A DNA stretch of 64,000 nt from Perilla frutescens (taxonomy: Eukaryota; Streptophyta; Magnoliopsida; Lamiales; Lamiaceae): contig BRKX01000014.1 of the NCBI GenBank assembly GCA_026008535.1, forward strand, positions 47,994,506 through 48,058,505, written 5' to 3'. The stretch's first letter is position 1, and each line of letters opens with the position of its first letter. The notes beneath the pieces were generated by a model. It did no database searches. It saw only the letters and a list, made by a program, of their open reading frames with translations, and had not been told where the DNA came from. Made by a program: the position numbers and the translations under genes. Positions 44,701 to 56,307 of this stretch are shown here, one piece after another.

Positions 44701-46219
44701 GGTTCAACCACCAGACTCTACTAAAGGACTTATAGCTACTTTAATAGCTAAACCCGATTTAAGGAAACGAATTGTGGAGGCACAAAGAGGGGATCAATTT
44801 TTGGAGAAGATGCGATTGAAAGTAAGATCTGAGGATTCAAAAGGATTTGCTGAAGCAAATGATAATGCTCTCATGTACGAAAGAAGAATATGTGTGCCCC
44901 ACAATGAAGAGTTAAAGAATGAAATCATGATGGAAGCTCATGATACTCCATATACCGCTCACCCTGGAAGTACAAAGATGTATAGAGATTTGAAGAGAAA
45001 CTTCTGGTGGCGAAATATGAAGAGAGAAGTGGCCTCATTTGTTGAACGATGCTTAACTTGTCAGCAAGTAAAGGCGGTACATCAACGACCATCAGGATTA
45101 TTACAACCACTTGAAATCCCAGAATGGAAATGGGAACATATCAACATGGATTTTATAGTAGGATTACCAAAGTCAGTGCGAGGAAACACTGCGATATGGG
45201 TCGTTGTTGATCGATTGACCAAATCCGCGCACTTTTTGCCAATCAAGATGACACTTGGACTAGATAAGTTGGCTCAACTCTATGTGAAGGAGATTGTGCG
45301 ATTACACGGAGTACCTGTCTCGATCACCTCTGACCGAGATACCAGATTTACTTCTAGATTCTGGATAAGTCTCCAAGATGCCATGGGAACACAACTAAAT
45401 TTCAGTACAGCTTTCCATCCTCAAACTGATGGACAATCAGAAAGGACAATACAAATACTAGAGGATATGCTCAGAGGAGTTTTAACTGATAGAGGTGGAA
45501 GCTGGGAAAATGTTTTACCCTTAGTAGAGTTCGCCTATAACAACAGTTATCAGGCAACCATTGGAATGGCACCATATGAAGCATTGTATGGCCGAAAATG
45601 TAGATCACCACTTTATTGGGATGAAGTGGGTGAAAGAAAGATATTAGGCCCTGAGATTGTTCAGATAACAATCGAAATAATTGATAAGATAAGAATGAGA
45701 ATGAAGGAGGCCCAAGATAGACAAAAAGCCTATGCAGATAAACGTCGAAAGGATCTGTATTTTAATGTTGGAGATAAGGTCTTTCTCAAAATATCTCCTA
45801 CTAAAGGAATTATACGTTTTGGCAAAAGAGGAAAATTGAAACCACGGTATATTGGACCATTTGAAATTCTTGAACGAGTTGGAGAGGTAGCTTATAGACT
45901 AGCCTTACCGCCAAGTCTAGCTGAGGTTCATAATGTTTTTCATGTCTCAATGTTGAGAAAGTACGTGTTTGATACTACACACGTTATAAAGAATGAAGAG
46001 ATAGTCCTGAATCAGGATTTATCATATGAAGAAAAACCAGAGGCTATTCTTGACCAAAAGGTCCAAAAATTACGGAACAAACAGATATCACTGGTGAAAG
46101 TCCTATGGAATAACCATGGGAGAGAGGAAGCTACCTGGGAGCTTGAAAGCAGAATCAAGGAGTTGTACCCTGATTTACCCTATAGAGGTACGCAAATTTC
46201 GGGACGAAATTTTTATTAA
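41729..46219 (+). CDS. gag-pol: T gag-pol polyprotein with chromodomain, intact
   Basis: 1496 codons, one frame. Approximate residues: gag capsid 30-200 (YWWESVKRTM); zinc knuckle CFFCHQPGHFARDC 268-281; protease FDTGATHSF near 367; RT with RMCIDYRELNKVTVKN near 605 and FIDDILIYS near 706; RNase H with FTDASK near 850 and YTDHKSLKY near 914; integrase zinc domain 1069-1115 (CLTCQQ); catalytic D near 1140 (NMDFIVGLP), D near 1200 (TSDRDTRF), E near 1238 (GQSERTIQ); GPF near 1370; chromodomain 1437-1485 (VLWNNHGREEATWE). The chromodomain and RT context place it in the Tekay/Del group of plant chromoviruses. It would package its RNA, copy it to cDNA and integrate it. No stop or shift is seen. 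Confidence 0.96.
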   Translation: MPPKKRTQNQENHGQPAPIPIPIPTSRAEEAFRKHHPPTFNGLGDPIDAEKWIRSLDRIFDYMSCMNEEKLTCAQFQLIDDADYWWESVKRTMTYEQWQEFTWEDFKEEVYQKYIPDCYREKKESEFWNLRQGSSTVTEYDRAFNQLSRYAPHLVDSDCKKAKKFRKGLKPEISMTLMGHDEMSYAQTLRRALNIESVMPAEKIQPQQSSQDLKGKRKWEDRNAVGNKQQWAKGNTNYGQQNQQGNRTPCPICRKFHSGKCMRNTDGCFFCHQPGHFARDCPRSKGNTGFPPRPAQDGNINQRPNQGNNSRPNQGGNLRQNQRGNFKPDQGQRALQPARTYALQQQQAERAPENLAGMINMVNIPVLALFDTGATHSFISEKASQRLKHRQVDATNALEVSIPSGKTVIANRICLNLELEINKKIFITDLYVIDMKDFDIILGMNWLTATYATIRCHEREVIFQKPGEPKVIFFGARMGLKIPVVSALKAIKLMRKEGCHAFLVNLVGKEKEGVTIDQVPIVREYKDVFPQDLPGLPPDRQTEFTIDLEPGAAPISKAPYRMAPNELQELKVQLQELLDLGFIQPSVSPWGAPILFVKKKDGTLRMCIDYRELNKVTVKNKYPLPRIDDLFDQLRGANVFSKIDLRSGYHQLKIRKEDVPKTAFRTRYGHYEFLVMPFGLTNAPAVFMDMMNRVFHQYLDNFVLVFIDDILIYSKSEEQHQEHLHIILETLRREKLYAKFSKCEFWLSEVMFLGHIVSSEGIKVDPAKVEAVSNWKSPSSAHEIRSFLGLAGYYRRFIEGFSKLARPMTQLLKKKTKFIWTEECEKNFQELKKRLTTAPVLVIPEGNEGFVIFTDASKLGLGCVLMQDKRVVAYASRQLRPHELNYPTHDLELAAVVHALKIWRHYLYGVRCEIYTDHKSLKYFFEQKDLNMRQRRWLELVKDYDCTILYHPGKANVVADALSRKTKAELGCFLTQEERLIEEFQRLELQLVQPPDSTKGLIATLIAKPDLRKRIVEAQRGDQFLEKMRLKVRSEDSKGFAEANDNALMYERRICVPHNEELKNEIMMEAHDTPYTAHPGSTKMYRDLKRNFWWRNMKREVASFVERCLTCQQVKAVHQRPSGLLQPLEIPEWKWEHINMDFIVGLPKSVRGNTAIWVVVDRLTKSAHFLPIKMTLGLDKLAQLYVKEIVRLHGVPVSITSDRDTRFTSRFWISLQDAMGTQLNFSTAFHPQTDGQSERTIQILEDMLRGVLTDRGGSWENVLPLVEFAYNNSYQATIGMAPYEALYGRKCRSPLYWDEVGERKILGPEIVQITIEIIDKIRMRMKEAQDRQKAYADKRRKDLYFNVGDKVFLKISPTKGIIRFGKRGKLKPRYIGPFEILERVGEVAYRLALPPSLAEVHNVFHVSMLRKYVFDTTHVIKNEEIVLNQDLSYEEKPEAILDQKVQKLRNKQISLVKVLWNNHGREEATWELESRIKELYPDLPYRGTQISGRNFY

Positions 46220-46230
46220 GAAGGGTAGAA
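46218..46230 (+). other. Polypurine tract of T
   Basis: AAGAAGGGTAGAA immediately before the 3' LTR; overlaps the end of the gag-pol stop codon region. Confidence 0.75.
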
Positions 46231-48640
46231 TGTAATACCCCGAAATATTTTAGAGGGTTTTACTCAACTTATGTTACCTGAGGGTAATTTAGGTAAGAAG
46301 TTGGGTCCTTAACGGATTCAAATAAAGGAAAATCGCAGCCAGAGACATCTATTAAAATTTAATTTGGTCAAAAATTGCTTTAAAAATATGTTCTGATATT
46401 TTTCTCGAGCTGATAGAAAAATTTTCAAGTATCGTGCCAAACATTGAATTTTCCAATTTCGAGTTCAAATGAACACTTGGCACAATTTTAGGGTGAAAGG
46501 TAATAGATTTGGATAACTAAGGCACATCCGTCATTATCCAATTTCTTTTTCGAAATATTATCCTATTTATTTTTCTTCTATAAATAGGAGGTTAAGGTTT
46601 CATTTTTCATTCATTTTCAAAATCGAAACGCCGAGCAGCTTCTAGAGAAGGTACGTCTCTAGTTTCCTATTTCATTTCCGAAATAGTCATTTTGAAGGTG
46701 TCAACGCATAGATCACGAATACGTGATTGAAATGATGACACGACGGACGATCACGATGGAAAATCATCGTGACCGCCGCCAAAAGTCGCCACCACCTTTC
46801 AAATCGGTGACTCTTTCGGGTCATCGAATCAAAAAGTGTCTTTAGGGTTTTATGTTCTATGTATATTTATATACATTTTCCATGTTGTCACTTTTTAATT
46901 TCGGGTATATTTTGGGTATCCGATTATTAAATTGTAGTCTTTTTCAGATCTATCCTTCGTGGATAGCCCTATCGTATTTTTAAACTCAAAAGTTGTTCCG
47001 TGTCAAAATATAGTATTTTTATTTAAAGTTTCATATTTTTCCAATGGGCAGATCTTGCGGTATGAATTTATTTGTACCGAATTAATTTTAGGATACGGGT
47101 TTGACCACCCCGTATGCCAAAACTTCCTAAACGGTTTTTCTTTATAAAAATGCCCTGAGTAAAGTTCCCTTAAGAGTCAAAATATTTTGATGATCCGGGT
47201 GCTGCGTATTAAGATAGTAGATATTATAATATTTACTTCATAGCTAAGAAAGGTTAGATTTTGACATAATGGTAGTCATTCATCGAAACTAAGTTGCCGG
47301 ATAATCTTGTAGGCACAGAAGAAGAAGACTTCTAGTTGAGATCAGAATCAGAATCTAGATCTAGCTCAGATTACCAGGTGGGTTTTTATTATATAAAAAT
47401 ATGTTTCGGGTTATTAAGCCCTGATATTTATAAAATGAATATGATTGAATATCCAACTCATGACTGTATTTGATGTGCTCTCCTGACTCATGTAAGTCTT
47501 ACTACTGTTTTTGGTGACGAAACTACAATGGTTCACGATATCGAGCCCCAAGCAAACAGGGCAGTGTCCAACCTTAAGCAGCCGGGTTGTGTACACGAAC
47601 CGACTCACCGTAAGCGTTCTAGGGGAGAGTTGCGCGCAATGATGGAACGAAAATGATTTTGTATACATGGAATTCACAAATTTTCTGTTTTGAAAGCTTT
47701 CCATGATATGCTCTCAATATGATTGGATATTCTATTTTATAAAATGATTCTGAAGGTTTTTCTCAAAAGTACCCACTGAGTGCATTAGTACTCACGCCCA
47801 AATCTTTTCAAATATTTTCAGGATGAGCTGCGGGATGGTGGACGGCTGTGCTAAGGCTGAAGGGCTATTTTTTGATGTATATGTTTCTTTTATGTGTGGA
47901 GTCCAACTGAGAACATGGTTACCTTTTGTGTCTGAATAAATGCACTGCGTTTTTGTCCGCTTACTCTGATTATTGTTATGGAGTGTTCGGTTCTCCGAAT
48001 CCCATTTTATTTACTGTTATGGAGTGTTCGGTTCTCCGAATCCCATTTTCTTTACTGTTATGGAGTGTTCGGTTCTCCGAATCCCATTTTATTTACTGTT
48101 ATGGAGTGTTCGGTTTTCCGAATCCCATTTTCTTTATTGTTACGGAGTGTTCGGTTCTCCGAATCCCGTTTACTTTCTGTTCCTGACAGGCGAAAGCCTG
48201 GCATTTATTTACTTTCCTTACTCAGACAGGCGCAAGCCTGGCTTTACATTGTTTTTCATGTCAAGGCAAAAGCCTGGCTTTATATTGCTTTCACGACAGG
48301 CGGGAGCCTGGCATCTCTTTACTTTAAGTATTTGGACAGACATCAGTCTGGCCTTTTTTATGCCTAACCTATTAACAGTTAACCTTTGAACTGTTATTAT
48401 TTACATTGAAGTTTGCCTTTGTTATTCTTTCTTGGGTTCATCCTAAGAGTCATGGTATCTGGTTTGAGTCATTTCATACGCTTTAAAAGCGTGGATTGAT
48501 CCATTTATAGAGGTTATGCTGCCCATATTTTTAGGGCACTAACCCTATTTCTTTGATTGCTTCTGTTCAACAACCCCTTTCCCCCTTTCCCCAAGTAGCG
48601 CACCGGTCCCCTGCCCTTCTCCCGGGACCGGGGCGTTACA
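46231..48640 (+). repeat. T 3' LTR
   Basis: 2410 bp, same length as the 5' copy; two differences noticed. Hairpin array at 47986-48350. Confidence 0.97.
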
Positions 48641-48645
48641 GTTTT

Positions 48646-49178
48646 CTTGTGATATCTTTATTCTACAGGTTGTTAAAGAAATTCCATTGGAAGTTGATGT
48701 ACCACCAGATTTGATCGTGAATGCCATGTCATGGCCAACTATGGAGCTAGAGTTTCGTCCATTTAACACCAAGTTGATGTGTATGTTCATGAAGATGTGT
48801 TTTATGCAGCTTGTGCAAAAGAAGTTCGATGATCAGTTCTTGTTCGTCTTTGATCCCGGAGACTTGAATTCGAGGACGAATTCTTTTCAAGAGGAGGGGA
48901 ATGATGAAGCCATGCAAGGCCTTGAAGAACTAAATCCGGAGCTGCCATTTAGAGGTTCGATTACACGATTTCGAGCCAAGAAATTGCAAGATTGTTTCCA
49001 AGCAATTATTCACAAGAAGTTTGAAGAATTAGAAGAAGTTAAATGCAGCCCCAAAATTGTTACTTTGTTAACAATTAAAGATTGGAGATCAAGATTTGAA
49101 GAGCAATGCATGAAGATAGAACTCATCAAGTTGTACATGCATGGCAGATTCGCGTTGCATGGAATTTTCATCCCTTAG
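48646..49178 (+). pseudogene. G gag, part 3 with LTR-encoded tail
   Basis: The frame continues exactly from 38543. It holds hydrophobic/acidic sequence, then NSRTNSFQEEGND at the PPT. Inside the 3' LTR (48902 on) come GSITRFRAKKLQDCFQ and IKDWRSRFEE. With the insertions set aside, the G frame has no stop. Confidence 0.85.
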
Positions 49179-50105
49179 TTGATTTAATTAGGGATTGAAT
49201 TTTATTTAGACTATAGTATTTATTTAATTATGTTAGTCTATAGTTTAGTTCAGATTTTTATTTAATTTAATGTAATTTTCGTCCATATTATAGTCAAGGT
49301 TGACTAGAATTGTATTTAAGGCAATTTCCTACCTTGAATAGAATTCTAGTTTAGGGAACTTCCTAGTATAGTTAGAGATCCCTTTTGGATCAATTTTTAA
49401 GCCTTTTTTATGCATAATTTCGTTCCCCCTTAGTCCTATAAATAGGGGATCATTGTTACATTGATATTTTAGACTATATTTGATTATTAAGCCTTTGCTT
49501 TCAATATCGTCTCTCCCCTTTTGATCTTTGTGAGTTTAGATAATTAAATTCATACTCTTAGATTTAGCACCTCTAAGTTTTACAAAGGGAATTCGCCGTC
49601 CACGTTCGAGGGATCGTCGGAAACTCGCTATCGAAGAACAACTTAAAGAATTTGGCCTTGTGTACGTTCGAGATTCAAGGCAACTTTCGGGTTGTAATTC
49701 ACATCTACAAACCAACGACCATCCAGCCATAATCGACGTCAATCATCAACATCTACATCCGTCTCAAGACCAGCCCCATCGTGTTCAAGTTCATCGTCAT
49801 CCCGTTCAATCCGTAAGTCCATCGTATCTCTAACATACCCTATCTACTCAAGCCATTCTAAACCAATACACACCATCGAAATTCCATCCTCCACATCATC
49901 ATCATAATCGTCCAAAAACAGCCCCCATCTTGTTTGGATATTGTGTTATTTCGTGTGTCATTGTCTAGGTATTTTAGTTGAGTCTTAGTCGTCTAGTTTG
50001 TTCAATAATTCTTCCGCATATTTTCTTTGATTTATTTGAGTCATAGAAGACACAAAAACTTACGTGTGTCGACGTGTGTTCGTTCCTAGAGTTCGGGTCA
50101 TATCA
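48902..50105 (+). repeat. G 3' LTR
   Basis: 1204 bp, same length as the 5' LTR; at least four substitutions noticed between them. Followed by TSD CCACC. Confidence 0.95.
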
Positions 50106-50110
50106 CCACC

Positions 50111-50499
50111 GCCGTCCAGCCTTCACGACGCCACCATCAACACCCTGTCGTCCGTTTCAAGATTCATCCACCGTTCGTGTCTAAGATCGTGTTCATCTCG
50201 TTCAATCCGTAAGTCCAACATAACTCTATCATATCCTATCTACTCTAGCCATTCTAAACCCAATCAATACCTTCGAAAATCGATCAACCTTGCCATCATC
50301 ATTGCCGTCCAAAACAGCCCCATATTTGTTGGATTTGTGTTATTTTGTGTGTCATTGTCTAGGTATTTTAGTTGAGTCTTAGTCGTCTAGTTTGTTCCAA
50401 TATTATTCCGCTTATTTAACTTTGATTATTTGAGTCATCGTAGACACAAAAACTTACGTGTGTCGACGTGTGTTCGTTCCTAGAGTTCGGGTCGTATCA
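50111..50499 (+). repeat. Solo LTR F, right part
   Basis: Continues F after G's duplication; U5 donor CC|GTAAGTCC near 50208. Ends GGGTCGTATCA at 50499, then TSD CCTTA. Confidence 0.95.
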
Positions 50500-50504
50500 C
50501 CTTA

Positions 50505-52253
50505 CCCGACCTAGATCTAGGCAATCCTAAGATGAAATCCATAGAAATATCAATCCAAGGAGATGAGGGCGCGGGTAGGGGCGAATAAAGACCAAATGGG
50601 TGTGAAGTGGATTTAGCTTGACGACAAGTAATGCAACGACTACACACATTCTCTACATCCTTACGCATATGCGGCCAAAAGAAGTGTTCATGCAGCAAGT
50701 TCAATGTCTTATGCACACCAAAGTGACCCATTAAACCTCCCGCATGCGATTCTAACACTAATAACTCACGCATAGAACAAGTAGGGATGCATAATTTCGA
50801 CTCTTTGAACAGAAAACCATCATGTACATAATATCCATCATAAGACCTAGATTTCGAGCTACATGAAGCATAGATGGGGCTGAAATAGGCGTCCTCAACA
50901 TACAGTGCTTTAATAGACTCAAAACCAAGCATCTTAGCATGCATTAAGTTCAAAAGAGCGTACCTTCTTGATAGGGCATCGGCGACCACGTTTTCCTCGC
51001 CTTTCTTGTACTTGATAACATACGGGAAGGACTCGATGAACTCGACCCATCTCGCATGTCTCTTGTTCAGATTGTTTTGCCCTTTCAAATGCTTCAAACT
51101 TTCATGATCCGTGTGGATGACGAACTCCTTAGGCCAGAGATAGTGCTGCCATGTGTCCAACGCACGCTTCAAAGCGTAGAGCTCTTTATCGTACGTGGAG
51201 TACCTAAGGGAGGCGCCATTTAACTTCTCACTGAAGTATGCCACGGGACGTTTTTCCTGCATCAAAACAGCACCAATACCTATCCCGGAGGCATCACATT
51301 CGATCTCAAAAGTTTTGGAAAAATCAGGTAAACACAAAACAGGAGCAGAACATAACAATGACTTCAAAGTATTAAAAGCATGCTCTTGTTGTTTACCCCA
51401 CTCAAATTTCCGATCCTTCTTACTTAGCTCAGTAAGAGGGGCGGCTATACTGGAGAAATCCCGTACAAAACGACGGTAAAACCCAGCTAGACCATGGAAT
51501 GATCGAACCTCAGAGGCGTTTTTCGGGGTTGGCCATTCCTCAATCGCTTTGATTTTGGAACGGTCTACCTCAATACCTCGTGAACTAACGACAAAGCCTA
51601 AAAACACGACTTCATCCATGCAAAAGGAACATTTAAACAAGTTTCCATACAACTTAGCATCACGCAGAAGACAGAAAACACGCCTAAGATGATCTAAGTG
51701 CGCCTGTGCATTGTGACTGTAAATCAAAATATCATCAAAGTAGACAACAACAAATTTACCAATCACATCACGCAAAACATGATTCATTAATCTCATAAAC
51801 GTGCTCGGTGCATTAGTGAGACCAAAAGGCATAACTAACCACTCATATAAACCATGCTTTGTTTTAAACGCAGTTTTCCATTCATCCCCTTCATGCATTC
51901 TAACTTGAAAATAACCAGATCTCAAATCTATCTTAGAAAACACATGAGAACCACTTAATTCATCTAGCATATCATCAAGTCTAGGGATAGGAAATCTGTA
52001 CTTAACTGTTATTTTGTTGATGGCGCGGCAATCCATGCACATTCTCCATTCGTTGTTTTTCTTGGGCACTAGAATGACTGGAACTGCACAAGGGCTCATC
52101 GACTCTCGGATTTGCTTCTTCTCTAGCAACTCCTTAACTTGGCGATCGATCTCCTTCATCTCTTCAGGGGACGTGCGGTACGCCGGTCGGTTGGGTAGGA
52201 CTGCGCCGGGTACGAAGTCGATCTGGTGCTCGATCCCACGAACTGGAGGTAAT
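50505..52253 (-). pseudogene. E RT-RNase H-integrase N-terminal part
   Basis: The minus-strand frame is open throughout. RT holds RMCMDCRAINKITVKYRF and YFDDILIYS; RNase H has ECDASG and TDHESLKHL. A linker and the integrase HHCC domain (SHAGGLMGHFG; CSRCITC) follow, up to SMDFILGLPRSRSGK at the F insertion. Bounded by solo LTRs F and H. Very close to the same region of A. Confidence 0.92.
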
Positions 52254-53483
52254 TGATGAGGACATCCATAGCAATGAGGAAGTCAATGAAGAGCTTCAAT
52301 TCAAAGGACCCGTCACAAGACTAAGAGCTAAGAAGTTGCAAGATTATTTGCAAGCTACAATTCGGAAGAAGCTTGAAGAAGAAGACGGTGTACAAGGAAG
52401 CTTGAAGATGATGAACTTGTTGTCAGTGGAAGATGGAGATCAAGACATGGAGAACACAACATGAAGATGTGCATGTGTGCATGTGGACGTGTGCATGGGC
52501 TTGAAGTGAAGAAGGATCGGTCGAATTGAGCAAGGCCAAATTTTCGGTCCTTGTGATTTTTATCTAGTAGTTATTTTATTTTAGACTATAGTATTTATTT
52601 TATTTAATTATACTATAGTTTGGATCAGTTTTATTTAATTAAAATAGGGACAATTTTCGGTTATTATAAGTCATAGTTTGACTAGGATTTTAGATAAGGT
52701 AAGATCTACAAGTTCTACCTTAAATAGAATTCTAGTTTAGGAAATATCCAAACACAATCCTAGATTGATTTGGACTATGATTTTCGGTCCTTTAGCTTAG
52801 GATTTTCGATCCACCTATTATTATAAATAGGGGATCCATGCTTCATTGTTACTTTAGACTATATTTGATTATTAAGCCTTTGCTTTCAATATCGTCTCCC
52901 CCCGTTTAATCTTTCGTGAGTTTAGATAATTAAATTCATACTCTTAGATTTAGCATCTCTAAGTTTTACAAAGGGAATTCGCCGTCCACGTTCGAGGGAT
53001 CGTCGGAAACTCGCTATCCGAAGAGCAACTTAAAGAATTTGGCCTTGTGTACGTTTGAGATTCAAGGCAACTTTCGGGTTGTAATTCACAACATCATCAC
53101 CGCCGCCGTTCAACCTCCACGACGCCACCATCACCACCGCCGTCGTTCATCACATCAACATCCACAAGATCGTGTTCTCTTCGTTGCATCCGTATGTCCA
53201 TCGTATCTCTATCATATCCTATCTACCCTAGCCCTTCTAAACCTAATCATCACCATCGAAAATCCATCATCTTTCACCCTATCCTAACCGTCCAAAACAG
53301 CCCCATAATTGTTGGATTTTGTGTTATTTTATGTGTCATTGTCTAGGTATTTTAGTTGAGTCTTAGTCGTCTAGTTTGTTCCAATATTATTCCGCTTATT
53401 TTACTTTGATTAATTGAGTCATAGAAGGCACAAAAACTTACGTGTGTCGACGTGTGTTCGTTCCTAGAGTTCGGGTCGTATCA
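52254..53483 (+). repeat. Solo LTR H
   Basis: 1230 bp, TGATGAGGACATCC to GGGTCGTATCA, with TSD GTAAT (52249-52253, 53484-53488). Inserted in E between protease and RT, opposite orientation. It encodes the GPVTRLRAKKLQ tail near its start and keeps the TATA and U5 donor-like features. Confidence 0.96.
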
Positions 53484-53488
53484 GTAAT

Positions 53489-55067
53489 CCACTTGGAATC
53501 TCATCCGGGAACACATCCGCGAACTCCTCCATAAGTGGCTGCACATCACAAGGTAAAGAAACACCATTAGTAGCACTGTCCTTATAAGATAAAAGAACGA
53601 AAGGTAAACCTGCTTTTAGTGCTTTCTCTACGCCTTTAACTGAGATGAACAGGGATCGATTCTTCTCTTTGCTTGGGTCTGATCCGGTGGCTTTTCCACG
53701 AGCTAAGACATCATTAGGAGGTGTCTTAGGGGCTGCATTGGTCGAACTTGAGGTGGAACTCGGCATTGAAGTGGCGACCGAGTTGGTTCGGGCTGCGGCT
53801 GCGGCTTGTTTTGCCCGTTCTTGCTTGAATCTCTCTTGCATCCTTTCTTGATCCTCTGCAATGGCTTTAGGAGTGAGTGGCTTGAGTACAGTGGTGCGAC
53901 CATCTCGAGTAATTGAGTAGGTGTTGGCTAAACCATCGTGAACTGCTTTTCTGTCGAACTGCCACGGTCTTCCTAAAAGTATATGGGCTGCTTCCATGGG
54001 AATAACATCACAAAGAACAGTGTCAGAATAGCGACCTTTAGTAAAGGAAACGTGTACCTGACCTGTAACTCTGATGGATCCGCGATCTGTGAGCCACTGC
54101 AACTTGTACGGTTTTGGATGCTTTGTTGTGGTGAGGGCGAGTTTATCAACGGCATAATGACTGATCGCGTTGATTACACTCCTACTATCGATGATCATGG
54201 CACAAGTCTGATCTTTGATTGCAACTCGAGTGTAGAAAATGTTTTCTCGTTGCGATTGTTCTTCGTCTTCACGGTTGATGTTCAGACTGCGAATAGAAAC
54301 CAAGCTGACATGAGGTAGCTCGACTTCATCATCATCTGGCTCGACTTCAGGGACCTTGACTGCTTCAGGGGCGGTGTCTTGGGTCTCCTCTTCATCTTCA
54401 CTGGCTGATTCAAGTCCATTCTGTTCATTGAGGAACAGAACACGCCGGTTTGGACACTGGTTCTGAAAATGACCCCAACCTTGGCATTTATGACATTGGA
54501 TGTCACGGGCTCGACTAGGGGCTGCATTCGGCGTTGGAGTGGATTGATTGGGCCGTTGGAAAGGTGGCCTGGGTGTAGACTCGGGTCTTCGGCTTGCTTG
54601 CGGTGTAGAACGATCAAAACGGCGTTCCGGAGGGTCGGATTGACCTCGGGGTCGTGTGGAATCAGTAGAAGGAGTAGAAGGTGATGTGGAAGGTGTACCT
54701 TTACTCCAAGATGATCGAGTAGGGGCTGCACTTTGACTGGATCGACGGCGGCCTTCTCGCAACTGCTTTTCCACAATTGATGCGTATTGCACCATTCTCT
54801 CTATGCTTGTGAATTCTTTGAGCTCTACTTCACAGGCAATGTCTGGATTCATACCTTCAATGTACCGAATGATGGTAGCATTTAAGGTTTCCTCTTTTCC
54901 GACTCGATTCAGGGCAGTTTCGAGCTCTTTATGGTACTCTTCGATCGATCTAGCTCCTTGCTTGATCCGGTTGAGCTTCTTCTCAAGCTCTCTTTCATAG
55001 TGGACTGGAATGAAGCGTCCACGCAAGAATCCTTTCATTTCCTCCCAATTGTCAATGGGTGGATTTC
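53489..55067 (-). pseudogene. E gag C-terminal part and protease, protease motif altered
   Basis: Gag from RNPPIDNWEEMKGFLRGRF onwards, a Ser/Thr/Pro-rich linker, zinc knuckle CHKCQGWGHFQNQC, then protease. The active-site triplet reads D-S-R (AGG on the minus strand at 54183-54181) where A, B, D and M have D-S-G; this Gly is conserved in retroviral-type proteases, so activity is doubtful. The segment ends in DEIPSGL at solo LTR H. No stops or frameshifts. Confidence 0.9.
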
Positions 55068-56302
55068 TGATGAGGACATCCATAGCAATGAAGAAGTCAA
55101 TGAAGAGCTTCAATTCAAAGGCCCCGTCACAAGACTACGAGCTAAGAAGTTGCAAGATTATTTGCAAGCTACAATTCGCAAGAAGCTTGAAGAAGAAGAC
55201 GGCGTACAAGGAAGCTTGAAGATGATGAACTTGTTGACATTGGAAGATGGAGATCAAGATGTGGAGTGCAATACATGAAGGAGGCGTGCAAGTGTACTTT
55301 TGTTGGGCTTGATGTGTATACTTGCTATTCAGCCCAAGTTAAGCGTGCATGGTGGAAAAGCCCAAAATAATCGGCCCTTGATGATCCAATTAAGGGGATT
55401 GATTTATTAGTCTATAGTATTTTATTTATTATATTATGGACGAAATTTTGCAGATTTTTTAGTTAAGATTTTCGGTTATTTTAGATAGAATTTTGACTAG
55501 ATTTTTAGATAAGGCAAGATCTACAAAATCTACCTTAAATAGAATTCTAGTTTAGGAAACTTCCAAACACAATCCTAGATTGATTTGGACTATGATTTTC
55601 GGTCCTTAGCTTATTATTTTCGATCCACCTATTGTTATAAATAGGGGATCCATGTGACATTCATATTTTAGACTATATTTGATTTTTAAGCCGTTGCTTT
55701 CAATATCGTCTCACCCCTTTTAATCTTTTGTGAGTTTAGATAATTAAATTCATACTCTTAGATTTAGCACTTCTAAGTTTTACAAAGGGAATTCGTCGTC
55801 CACGTTCGAGGGATCGCCGGAAACTCGCTATCGAAGAACAACTTAAAGAATTTGGCCTTGTGTACGTTTGAGATTCAAGGCAACTTTCGGGTTGTAATTC
55901 ACATCTACCAACCATCGACCATCCAGCCATAATCGACGTCAAACATCATCATCCACGTTCGTCTCAAGATCAGCCACCTTCGAGTTCAAATCGTGTCGCC
56001 TTCGTTCAATCCGTAAGTCCGTTTCAACTCTATCATACCCTATCTACTCAAGCCATTCTAAACCCATTCAATACCATCGAAATTCCATCACCCTTACCTT
56101 TATCTTAGCCGTCCAAAACAGCCCCATATTCATTGGATTTGTGTTATTTTGTGTGTCATTGTCTAGGTATTTTAGTTGAGTCTTAGTCGTCTAGTTTGTC
56201 CCGTTATCTTCCGCATATTTTTACTTTGATTATTTGAGTCATCGTAGACACAAAACTTACGTGTGTCGACGTGTGTTCGTTCCTAGAGTTCGGGTCGTAT
56301 CA
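55068..56302 (+). repeat. Solo LTR I
   Basis: 1235 bp, same family as F and H, TSD ATTTC (55063-55067, 56303-56307). Inserted in the gag capsid region of E in the opposite orientation. Confidence 0.96.
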
Positions 56303-56307
56303 ATTTC

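Larger units (their letters stand above)
38544..48640 (+). mobile_element. Element T: complete Tekay/Del-type chromovirus
   Basis: 10,097 bp with 2410-bp LTRs (38544-40953, 46231-48640) and TSD GTTTT (38539-38543, 48641-48645). Ends are TGTAATACC and GGGCGTTACA. The LTR offset is constant at 7687 bp, so there are no indels; I noticed two substitutions (near 39510 and 39513). An intact 1496-codon gag-pol lies between. Unrelated in LTR sequence to the other elements. Young and structurally complete. Confidence 0.97.
26052..50105 (+). mobile_element. Element G: gag-only non-autonomous element split by M and T
   Basis: LTRs at 26052-27255 and 48902-50105 (both 1204 bp) with TSD CCACC (26047-26051, 50106-50110). 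The body is one gag-derived frame in three pieces. Removing M and T with their duplications leaves about 4.6 kb. At least four LTR differences were noticed (for example A/G at 26572/49422), more than between the LTRs of M or T, which fits the nesting order. Confidence 0.95.
25202..50499 (+). mobile_element. Solo LTR F, itself split by element G
   Basis: LTR pieces 25202-26051 and 50111-50499 total 1239 bp, the usual family length, with no internal region. TSD CCTTA at 25197-25201 and 50500-50504. A solo LTR is the known product of recombination between the two LTRs of one element. G interrupts it with its own duplication CCACC. Confidence 0.95.
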
